24,627 nucleotides of DNA from Gammaproteobacteria bacterium (GTDB lineage Bacteria; Pseudomonadota; Gammaproteobacteria; Steroidobacterales; GCA-2729495): the NCBI GenBank assembly GCA_030429685.1, contig JAUIEY010000006.1, forward strand, positions 1 through 24,627, given 5' to 3'. Under the pieces are notes generated by a model. It saw only the letters and a program-made list of their open reading frames with translations, made no database searches and was not told the origin of the DNA. Below, piece after piece: positions 1-6,092 of this stretch. The stretch's first letter is position 1; the number at the start of each line of letters is the position of its first letter. The position numbers and the translations under genes are program-made.

Positions 1-545
1 CAACTTTTGTTAAGGAACAGTTTGCCGCCAATATTGACAGCGGCTATACCATCGTTGATGACCCGAACGCAGCGCAGTTCCAGATGCTGGTATACGTGCT
101 GAACCTGGAAGAAGCTGCACCAACGGCTGCTGAAGCAGCACTGGGTACCGGCTACCAGGGTGGTGCGATTGCCGCCGGCGCCGCTGCCGGGGCCCTGGTT
201 GGTGGCAGCGGCGGTCGCGGTACCGGCGCACTGGGTGGTGCCATCGTCGGTGGTGCGGCCGAACTGATCTCGGGGGCACTGGTGAAGGACGTGACCTACA
301 TGCTGGTTTGTGACGTCAAAATCAGCGAAAAAGCCCGTGAGGGCGTTATCGTACGCAAAGACACCGCGATTGCGTCCAAGGTTTCCGATTCGGGTTCCAG
401 CAATCAGCGGGTATCTGAAGTCAGCAACCGCAAGGAATATCAGACACGCATCGTGACCACGGCCAATAAAGCTAACCTGAAGCTCGAAGAAGCTCAGGAT
501 CTGATGTTCCAGAAAACTGCCTATGCCATGGCAGGCTTTTTCTAG
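1..545 (+). CDS. TraT-like outer-membrane lipoprotein, 5' end missing
   Basis: The reading frame is open from base 3 to the TAG at 543-545, so the start, signal peptide and lipobox lie left of the window. The visible part has the plan of the TraT complement-resistance/surface-exclusion family. A region ending in MLVYVLNLEEA is followed by a long Gly/Ala-rich hydrophobic stretch beginning GYQGGAIAAG and ending near VKDVTY. Next come a beta-rich stretch (LVCDVKISEKA) and the family-like ending YQTRIVTTANKANLKLEEAQ. In TraT the Gly/Ala segment is thought to insert in the outer membrane. No conjugation genes are nearby, so this is probably a chromosomal TraT homologue of unknown role and not a plasmid exclusion factor. 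Family membership is fairly sure; function is inferred. Confidence 0.85.
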   Translation, partial: TFVKEQFAANIDSGYTIVDDPNAAQFQMLVYVLNLEEAAPTAAEAALGTGYQGGAIAAGAAAGALVGGSGGRGTGALGGAIVGGAAELISGALVKDVTYMLVCDVKISEKAREGVIVRKDTAIASKVSDSGSSNQRVSEVSNRKEYQTRIVTTANKANLKLEEAQDLMFQKTAYAMAGFF

Positions 546-580
546 GCCATACTTTTCAGGCCGTGCAGCAAAAAGCACTA

Positions 581-614
581 AAGCCTGGCGGTGGAGGCAT
601 CCGCCGTCAGGCTT
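581..614 (+). terminator. hairpin after the TraT-like gene, probable terminator
   Basis: Bases 581-594 pair with 601-614 to give a 14-bp stem with two G-U wobbles and a 6-base loop. It lies 36 bases after the TraT-like stop. It is followed by TTTATAG-type AT-rich sequence, not a clean U-run, so termination may be partial. The rest of the 546-718 gap is AT-rich and shows no clear promoter. Confidence 0.55.
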
Positions 615-718
615 TATAGTATATAAATCATGGGGTTGAGGGATGCCGCAAGAAGTTGTGAGTTGTCCCTCTAGAGTCAGTAAGTAAAAAAATATTCCAA
701 GCTGACAGCGCACAACCA

Positions 719-1693
719 ATGACCGCAGCCAGACATCAATTGCAGACAATACCGGCCCTGCTGGCATTACTGATCTGTGCCATACCGGGCATGGCCGGGG
801 AACTGGTGGTTGAAATCAAGGCATCTGAAAAAGCCGATGCCGCCAGCCTCGGGCAGGTTGACCTGTACCAGGAGTCCTATGCCCTGGTGATCGGCAATGA
901 CAACTACAGCAACGGCTGGCCGCGGCTATCCAACGGTATCAAAGATGCCACCGCCGTGGCGGATGAACTGACCCGCCAGGGCTATGAAGTGGAACTGAAA
1001 ACCGACCTGGATTCGGCGGAACTCAAGTCCACGTTGCGCAATTTTTTCATCATGCGCGGCCAGAATCCCGAAGCCCGGCTGCTGCTCTGGTATGCCGGTC
1101 ACGGGCAGACCATCAAGGGCGAAGGGTTTCTGGTTGCCACCGACACCCCGCTCAGTGACAAACCGGATTTCAAGCTGTCGGCAATTCACATGCGCGACTT
1201 TGGCAGTTGGGTGCGACTGGCTGAAAGCAAACATGTGCTGGCGGTATTCGATTCCTGTTTTGCCGGCACCATATTCACCGCTCAGCGCGGCACACCGCCG
1301 GCCGCCATTACCCGCGCGGTGACCTATCCGGTACGGCAGTTTCTGACCTCGGGCGATGCCGATCAGTTTGTATTCGACAATGGCGCTTTTCGTGAATTAT
1401 TCGTGCGGGCACTGCGCGGCGAGGAAAAATCCGATATCAATTCCGACGGGTACCTTACTGCCAGCGACCTGGGCTTTTTTCTGTCGGATCGCATTACTAA
1501 CCTGACGCAGGCCAATCAGACACCGCGCTACGGCAAGCTGCGCGACAAGGATTACGATCGTGGCGACTTCATCATCGCGGTGCTCGAACAGCAGTCGCTG
1601 CTGGTGGACAAGTCCATCAAGGTTCAGGCTACCGAGACCGAAAACCTGATGTGGGAGAGCGTGCGCCAGATCGATACCCTGACCAGCTACTAA
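719..1693 (+). CDS. exported caspase-like (peptidase C14) protein, N-terminal part, ended by an in-frame TAA
   Basis: Residues 1-27 look like a signal peptide (hydrophobic IPALLALLIC, then GMAG/E), so the protein should act outside the cytoplasm. A caspase-like p20 fold follows: ESYALVIGNDNY at about 52-63, catalytic His128 in WYAGHGQ and catalytic Cys180 in FDSCFAG. An EF-hand-like loop, DINSDGYLTASDL, sits at 239-251. Translation stops at a TAA (1691-1693) directly after a WESVRQIDTLTSY segment. In related bacterial caspase proteins such a segment runs into a YLxxYPxGxF helix, and exactly that (SYLDKYPRGMF) is encoded in the same frame after the stop. The gene is therefore most likely one coding unit of 719-2317 with a nonsense codon. 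The catalytic domain itself is intact. There is no clear Shine-Dalgarno before ATG 719. Substrate is unknown. Confidence 0.85.
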   Translation: MTAARHQLQTIPALLALLICAIPGMAGELVVEIKASEKADAASLGQVDLYQESYALVIGNDNYSNGWPRLSNGIKDATAVADELTRQGYEVELKTDLDSAELKSTLRNFFIMRGQNPEARLLLWYAGHGQTIKGEGFLVATDTPLSDKPDFKLSAIHMRDFGSWVRLAESKHVLAVFDSCFAGTIFTAQRGTPPAAITRAVTYPVRQFLTSGDADQFVFDNGAFRELFVRALRGEEKSDINSDGYLTASDLGFFLSDRITNLTQANQTPRYGKLRDKDYDRGDFIIAVLEQQSLLVDKSIKVQATETENLMWESVRQIDTLTSY

Positions 1694-2317
1694 AGTTATC
1701 TGGACAAGTACCCACGTGGCATGTTCGCTGACTTTGCCGGCCTGCAGATAGACAAGCTCAGGGCGCGCCTGCAACCGGCGCGGCCGAAACCGGTGGCACG
1801 CAGTGCGAAACCGCAACCGCCCGCTTATACGCTCGAAGCACTGGTAACCACCATGTATGCGGCCGACGGCACAGTTGCCCGCAGCAAGCCGCAGGCGGAA
1901 GCCGAGGCGCGAGCCGTGTTCGAGAAAGGCGAACGCATAAATGTCATTGCCAGGGTCAAAGGCCTCAGGGAAGACTGGCTGCAGGCCCTGTCCGGCGACA
2001 AGCAGGTATTTATTCCCGCTGCTGCTGCCAGCGACGAGGCGCCTGCCAAATCCATGGCCGAGCTGATCATGGAGAGCAAGGCCGAGATGGGCTATGACAC
2101 GGCCGCCGGTGTCAGCGACTACCGCCAGCGCCAGTGCCTGAAAAACTGTGAAAGTCAGGCCTACATGGGCATGGACAGCACCACGCTGGATAACGTCAAG
2201 GAAGCCTGCGCATTATCAATGAATTCGGCGCAGGAACAACTTTGCCTGCAACAGGCCAAGGACTCATGGCGCAAAAGCCAGTTAACGTCCTGCACTGTAC
2301 AATGCAACGCGCAGTGA
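1694..2317 (+). CDS. C-terminal part of the caspase-like protein (SH3-like region and Cys-rich tail), after the in-frame stop
   Basis: This is the same frame as the preceding caspase part. It opens with SYLDKYPRGMFADFAGLQ, the helical repeat expected to follow the upstream WESVRQ segment, so it reads as a continuation and not a separate gene. The first ATG inside it is at 1721, with no recognisable Shine-Dalgarno. After a proline-rich linker, a segment from about LEALVTTMYAADGTV to DKQVFIPAA resembles a bacterial SH3-like module (inference). The last 60 or so residues hold six cysteines, in CLKNC, ACALS, LCLQQ and CTVQC contexts, which suggests disulfides in the periplasm. Translation of this part would need readthrough of the TAA at 1691-1693 or re-initiation at 1721. 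If the TAA is a sequencing error, the intact protein is about 532 residues. Confidence 0.65.
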   Translation, partial: SYLDKYPRGMFADFAGLQIDKLRARLQPARPKPVARSAKPQPPAYTLEALVTTMYAADGTVARSKPQAEAEARAVFEKGERINVIARVKGLREDWLQALSGDKQVFIPAAAASDEAPAKSMAELIMESKAEMGYDTAAGVSDYRQRQCLKNCESQAYMGMDSTTLDNVKEACALSMNSAQEQLCLQQAKDSWRKSQLTSCTVQCNAQ

Positions 2318-2365
2318 ACAGGCGTTTCACAGTACAGTAGCAACTAATTCAGCACAGATAATTAT

Positions 2366-3907
2366 TTAGTCAATATTCAATCGTTTCAGCTGGCGGGCAA
2401 AATTTCCCCTGTCTATACCCAATGACCGTGCCGTGGCCGCTTTATTACCTTTATACTTCGCCAGCCTGGTGCAAATTACCTGCCGTTTATGATCATCAAT
2501 CACTTCCTTGAGAGGCAGCTCCAGTGAATACTCATTGTCATTGCGTGATACCCCACTCAGCTGAGCCGGGGCCATATCAGCGCCCAGATGAGAGACATCC
2601 AGCTCGATTATGTTATCCAAATCCTGACCTTCGCTGAGCGCGCGAATTACCGCCCTTGAAAGCGTATGCTCCAGCTCCCTGATATTACCGGGCCATGCCA
2701 TTTTGGTGAGCCAGTTTTTTGCAATATTGCTAAGCCGCACTCCTCTAACGCCCATACGTCGATGATCACGCTCGAGAAAATATCCGGCAAGTGGCAAAAT
2801 ATCGGCCGGCCGATCCCTTAATGGCGGAACAACCAGAGGATACACGCTAAGCCGATGGTAAAGGTCTGACCGAAATCGTCCTTCCACGACTTCCTTTTTC
2901 AAATCACGGTTGGTTGCTGCTATCAGGCGAACATCAACGGTGTGGTGGCTATCGCTACCCACGCGCTGTATTTCGCCGCTTTGAAGGGCGCGCAGTAATT
3001 TCGACTGCACCGCAAGCGGCAGCTCACCAACCTCATCCAGAAACAGTGTACCTTCATGCGCCAGTTCGAATTTTCCGGTGCGGTTTTCGACTGCCCCGGA
3101 AAATGCCCCCTTTATATGTCCAAATAATTCACTTTCGGCGAGGGATTCCGGCAACGCAGCACAGTTAACGTACACCATAGATTCACTTGCCCTGTTTGAA
3201 TGGTGATGAATACTGTTGGCTATTAGCTCTTTTCCTACCCCCGTCTCGCCAAGAATCAACACAGTAAGATCCGACAGCGCCACGGTTTTTACTTCCGTAA
3301 TCAGTCTTTGCATTTCCGTACTCTCACCAATAATTTCCATAGGGGCGCTTTGCACGGATTGACTTGCGCTGATCATGCGGTGTCTTTCAAGCCGGTCTTC
3401 GAGACGTTTAATCCAATCGGCCGCTCGCACTGTGGCTGACGCAACATTAAGGAACGCCTCAAATATGTTCATATCGATGTCGTCAAACGCGCTTGGGTCT
3501 AGAGCATCCAGTGTCAATACACCCCAGGGTATGTCGTCTATATATAGCGTGGCACCCATGCAATCGTGAACATAAAGTTCTCCCTGCGTTTTTTCTATCA
3601 GCCCGTCATACGGGTCCGGCAGCTCCGAATTCGCGGCAAATCTCACCGGCCTCCGACTGTCCAGAATCTGTGCCAGCCGTGGATGGTTCTGAACAACAAA
3701 CCGTCTGCCCATGGTGTCAGATCCCAATCCCAGAGTCGCACGGGGAATCAGCATCCCGCGTTCGCGCTGCAGTAGTGCAATCGCATCACAGGGAAAGTTT
3801 TTTCGAAACACTTTCAGCAGGCGCTGATACCTGACTTCCTGAGGCATGGATTGCGACAGGTCAGCAACCATATCGGCCAGTTCGGAGAATGCTGTGTATG
3901 AGGTCAT
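2366..3907 (-). CDS. norR: NorR-type nitric-oxide-responsive sigma-54 activator
   Basis: This 513-residue protein has the three NorR parts. An N-terminal GAF domain (about 20-175) keeps HPRL, SELPDPYDGLI and a VHDC pair (His114, Cys116) matching the Asp, His and Cys residues proposed to bind the mononuclear iron that senses NO. A AAA+ domain follows, with Walker A GETGVGKE at 220-227 and Walker B GTLFLDE at 286-292. A Fis-type helix-turn-helix lies at the C-terminus. The sigma-54 contact loop reads GAFSGA (267-272), not GAFTGA. I place the start at ATG 3905-3907, which aligns with other NorR proteins. An upstream ATG at 3961 would make the operator palindrome coding and adds 18 residues unlike the family. 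It is divergent from nirK, with operators between them, which suggests it controls nirK and possibly itself. Confidence 0.93.
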   Translation of the reverse strand: MTSYTAFSELADMVADLSQSMPQEVRYQRLLKVFRKNFPCDAIALLQRERGMLIPRATLGLGSDTMGRRFVVQNHPRLAQILDSRRPVRFAANSELPDPYDGLIEKTQGELYVHDCMGATLYIDDIPWGVLTLDALDPSAFDDIDMNIFEAFLNVASATVRAADWIKRLEDRLERHRMISASQSVQSAPMEIIGESTEMQRLITEVKTVALSDLTVLILGETGVGKELIANSIHHHSNRASESMVYVNCAALPESLAESELFGHIKGAFSGAVENRTGKFELAHEGTLFLDEVGELPLAVQSKLLRALQSGEIQRVGSDSHHTVDVRLIAATNRDLKKEVVEGRFRSDLYHRLSVYPLVVPPLRDRPADILPLAGYFLERDHRRMGVRGVRLSNIAKNWLTKMAWPGNIRELEHTLSRAVIRALSEGQDLDNIIELDVSHLGADMAPAQLSGVSRNDNEYSLELPLKEVIDDHKRQVICTRLAKYKGNKAATARSLGIDRGNFARQLKRLNID

Positions 3908-3919
3908 AATCCCACACCG

Positions 3920-3932
3920 TGTTATTTTTACA
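3920..3932. promoter_or_regulatory. NorR-type operator, site 1 (GT-N7-AC)
   Basis: TGTTATTTTTACA fits the NorR core GT-N7-AC, with GT at 3921-3922 and AC at 3930-3931. It lies in the norR/nirK gap about 25 bp, centre to centre, from the stronger palindromic site. NorR binds several such sites upstream of its target promoter; function here is inferred. Confidence 0.55.
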
Positions 3933-3941
3933 ACTTTATAC

Positions 3942-3960
3942 TGCTGTTCAAAGAACAGCA
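3942..3960. promoter_or_regulatory. NorR-type operator, site 2: perfect inverted repeat
   Basis: TGCTGTTC-AAA-GAACAGCA is an exact 8-bp inverted repeat with a 3-base spacer. Its centre matches GT-N7-AC (GT 3946-3947, AC 3955-3956). It lies about 40 bp upstream of the -24 element of the nirK promoter, close enough for an enhancer-bound AAA+ activator, and also in the presumed norR leader. This is the strongest dyad in the gap. Confidence 0.7.
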
Positions 3961-3980
3961 TAGTCCTCTAACACATTGAA

Positions 3981-3993
3981 AATCAAGTTTTAT
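3981..3993 (+). promoter_or_regulatory. possible IHF site between NorR operators and the sigma-54 promoter
   Basis: AATCAA at 3981-3986 matches the conserved half of the IHF consensus and is followed by a T-rich tract, but the TTR half is not matched (TAT). IHF bending is common between sigma-54 promoters and their enhancers. Weak, position-based call. Confidence 0.25.
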
Positions 3994-3998
3994 TTTTT

Positions 3999-4015
3999 TG
4001 GCACGTTTCTTGATT
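3999..4015 (+). promoter_or_regulatory. sigma-54 promoter of the nirK operon
   Basis: TGGCACG-TTTC-TTGATT matches the sigma-54 consensus TGGCACG-N4-TTGCW except that the -12 dinucleotide is GA and not GC. The GG (4000-4001) and GA (4012-4013) are spaced 12 bp apart, as required. The predicted transcript start is about 4025, one base before ATG 4026, which argues that nirK translation begins at the downstream GTG 4056. Confidence 0.75.
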
Positions 4016-4055
4016 GTAATCGGCCATGTTTAAAAAACACAACCAGAGAGAAATC

Positions 4056-4994
4056 GTGAAAAAAGCACTCGTTACCGCCACACTGACATTGTCGATACTC
4101 GCCACCGGCGGCGTTGTCGCCGAGACGCTAAAGGTCAACATCAATGTCAAAGAAAAAGATGTTGCCATCGACAATGCCGGCACTGTTCTGCCAATGTGGA
4201 CCTACGAAGGTGAAATTCCCGGACCACTGGTCAGAGTAAAACAAGGCGACATTGTCGATTTTACTCTGACGAATGATCCTGCCAACAAGCAGAGCCATTC
4301 CATTGACTTTCATGCCGCGCGCGTCGATGTTCTTGATGAATTTGAGTCCATAAAGCCCGGCACTACCAAAAGCTTCACCTTCCGAGCCGACTACCCCGGC
4401 GTATTCATCTATCACTGCGGGTCGGAATCGATGGCAGAACATATTTCCCGCGGCATGTACGGCGTGATCATCGTCGACCCAGAGGATGGGTACAATAAGA
4501 GTTTCCCCAAACCGGATCGTGAATACGTACTTGTTCAGGGCGATCTGTTTGAAGCTGGTACATCTGCTGATGACATAAAAATGGGCACCGGCTGGAAAGG
4601 AGTACTTGTCAACGGCAAACAGTTTCACTATGACCCGGTAAATGACCCCAACGCGACACAGACGCTCGAATCGAAGCCGGGTGAGCGAGTACGAATCTAT
4701 TTCGTCAACGCGCTGATTAACGAGGCAGCTGCATTTCACCCCATCGCCGGAATCTGGGAACGGGTCTGGGACAACGGCAATCCCAAAAATGTGTCATGGG
4801 GTCTGCAAACAGTAGAGGTGGCGCCGGCGCATGGCATGATTTTCGACATCGTCAGCCCCTCCGATCGTGCAACTAATAATGCTCTGGTCGACCATCGCAT
4901 GAAGCATGCGCTGAATGGGGCGATTTCAGTACTTATGAATCATGAAGATGCCGCTCCGGGAATCGGACGCGGAGACCAGATATTGCTGCGCTAA
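4056..4994 (+). CDS. nirK: copper-containing nitrite reductase
   Basis: NirK reduces nitrite to NO in the periplasm. The 312-residue protein starts with a Sec signal (KKALVTATLTLSIL...VAE) and has two cupredoxin domains. Counting from GTG 4056, the type 1 copper ligands are His81, Cys121, His129 and Met134. The type 2 ligands are His86, His120 and His280 (in ALVDHRMKHA), with catalytic Asp84 (HSIDFH) and His228 (AFHPIAG). All match the NirK/AniA pattern, including the eight-residue Cys-to-His step typical of the AniA-like class. I chose GTG 4056 because AGAGAG at 4045-4050 precedes it and the predicted transcript starts near 4025; an in-frame ATG at 4026 lacks a Shine-Dalgarno. It is first in an operon with two cytochromes c and a multicopper oxidase. 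Its own product, NO, is the expected signal for the adjacent NorR. Confidence 0.92.
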   Translation: MKKALVTATLTLSILATGGVVAETLKVNINVKEKDVAIDNAGTVLPMWTYEGEIPGPLVRVKQGDIVDFTLTNDPANKQSHSIDFHAARVDVLDEFESIKPGTTKSFTFRADYPGVFIYHCGSESMAEHISRGMYGVIIVDPEDGYNKSFPKPDREYVLVQGDLFEAGTSADDIKMGTGWKGVLVNGKQFHYDPVNDPNATQTLESKPGERVRIYFVNALINEAAAFHPIAGIWERVWDNGNPKNVSWGLQTVEVAPAHGMIFDIVSPSDRATNNALVDHRMKHALNGAISVLMNHEDAAPGIGRGDQILLR

Positions 4995-5021
4995 GCATGC
5001 GAAATATTCGAGGCTAATAAA

Positions 5022-5723
5022 GTGATCAACCATCGAAATTGGGTATTGGCTGTCACGTTGCTGCTGGCAGGAACACCGTATCTGGTTCTTGCTGACAGTG
5101 ACGTGGCACAACTGATGGCAGATTGCGGTGACTGCCACGCTTTGAATAATCCGAACTATACACAGCAATCCGCAACCGAGCGAAAAAATCGAAAAGCGCC
5201 GCCCCTATTCTACGCGGGTAATAAATTTAACCGTACATGGCTGGTCGCGTGGCTACAGAATCCTGAGCGCATAAGACCGGCTGGATATTATCCGCCAGCG
5301 CACATTTTGCGGGGCGCGGACGGGGATAGCGTGGATACAAGCAGCCTGCCTGAACACACTGCTCTGTCGGCGGCGGATGCTGCACAGACCGCCGACTATT
5401 TGATGTCGCTTAAACCATTCACGTCGCTTGTTGAAGCTGCGGCTTACGAACCCGGCACCCTATCCTGGAAGATGGGCAACCTTACGTTCGGTAAATTCAA
5501 TGGCTGTGATGCCTGCCACCGCGATGCGCCCGATTATGGCGGAACATCCGGCCCGGAACTCTACACCGCATGGGCGCGATTGCAACCCGGCTTTATCGCT
5601 TCCTATATTGCCGACCCGGTTGCCTGGGACCCGCACACGTTGATGCCTGGCAATAGCCTGAACCCCGAGGTTGTCAAAAAACTAGCGGACTATCTGAAAG
5701 TCAATGGGGAAGATTTCAAATGA
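5022..5723 (+). CDS. periplasmic di-heme cytochrome c, NcgB/NcgC-like
   Basis: The start is GTG 5022, with GAGG at 5010-5013 eight bases upstream. A signal peptide (NWVLAVTLLLAG...VLAD) precedes two class I cytochrome c domains. Heme motif CGDCH is at residues 35-39 and CDACH at 162-166. Met128 and Met208 (LMPG) are plausible sixth ligands. The length is 233 residues. The stop overlaps the next start (ATGA at 5720-5723), so it is translationally coupled to the mono-heme cytochrome. Di-heme and mono-heme cytochromes beside nirK and a two-domain multicopper oxidase are the content of the Nitrosomonas ncgABC-nirK cluster. The inferred role is electron delivery to NirK or the oxidase. Which Ncg cytochrome it matches is not certain, so I give no symbol. 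Confidence 0.88.
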   Translation: MINHRNWVLAVTLLLAGTPYLVLADSDVAQLMADCGDCHALNNPNYTQQSATERKNRKAPPLFYAGNKFNRTWLVAWLQNPERIRPAGYYPPAHILRGADGDSVDTSSLPEHTALSAADAAQTADYLMSLKPFTSLVEAAAYEPGTLSWKMGNLTFGKFNGCDACHRDAPDYGGTSGPELYTAWARLQPGFIASYIADPVAWDPHTLMPGNSLNPEVVKKLADYLKVNGEDFK

Positions 5724-6079
5724 ACAAGATATTTTTGATGAGCGTTGTCCTGACTATCAGCGGGGTACTACCCGCGCTTGGCAATGAAGGCGATCCTGAT
5801 AATGGTAATGCGTTGTACGAAATTTATTGCACACAGTGCCATGGTATCAGCGGTGACGGCAAAGGCATAAATATTGCCGACATGAGCGTTCTGCCGCGTG
5901 ATCATACGGACAAGGATGAGATGTCAGCCCGCACTGATGAAGAATTGATGAAAGCCATCAAACATGGTGGCAAGTCTGTCAACAAGTCCGTGCTAATGCC
6001 TGCATGGGATAGTAACTTCAGCGACCAGCAAGTCGACGATCTTGTTGCCTACCTACGCCAAATTTGTTGCACAAACTAG
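5720..6079 (+). CDS. periplasmic mono-heme cytochrome c, NcgB/NcgC-like
   Basis: This is a 119-residue class I cytochrome c. A signal peptide (IFLMSVVLTISGVLPALG) is followed by DNGNALYEIYCTQCHG, with heme motif CTQCH at 37-41. Met93 in VLMPAW is the likely distal ligand, and the ending DLVAYLRQI is the usual C-terminal helix. Its ATG overlaps the stop of the di-heme gene by four bases. It ends with two unusual cysteines (ICCTN) just before the stop. It should sit in the periplasm and pass electrons between the di-heme cytochrome and the copper enzymes of the operon (inferred from context). Confidence 0.88.
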   Translation: MNKIFLMSVVLTISGVLPALGNEGDPDNGNALYEIYCTQCHGISGDGKGINIADMSVLPRDHTDKDEMSARTDEELMKAIKHGGKSVNKSVLMPAWDSNFSDQQVDDLVAYLRQICCTN

Positions 6080-6092
6080 GAGCAATAATTAC

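Noticed and set aside
1691..1693. Stop-codon reassignment as the explanation for the in-frame TAA and TAG
   Set aside because: TAA, TAG and TGA all end other genes here at family-typical positions (for example TAG after the TraT-like and mono-heme genes, TAA after nirK and norR).
3908..3961. Start of norR at the ATG at 3961
   Set aside because: It would place the operator palindrome in coding sequence and add 18 residues not seen in NorR proteins; ATG 3907 aligns with the family.
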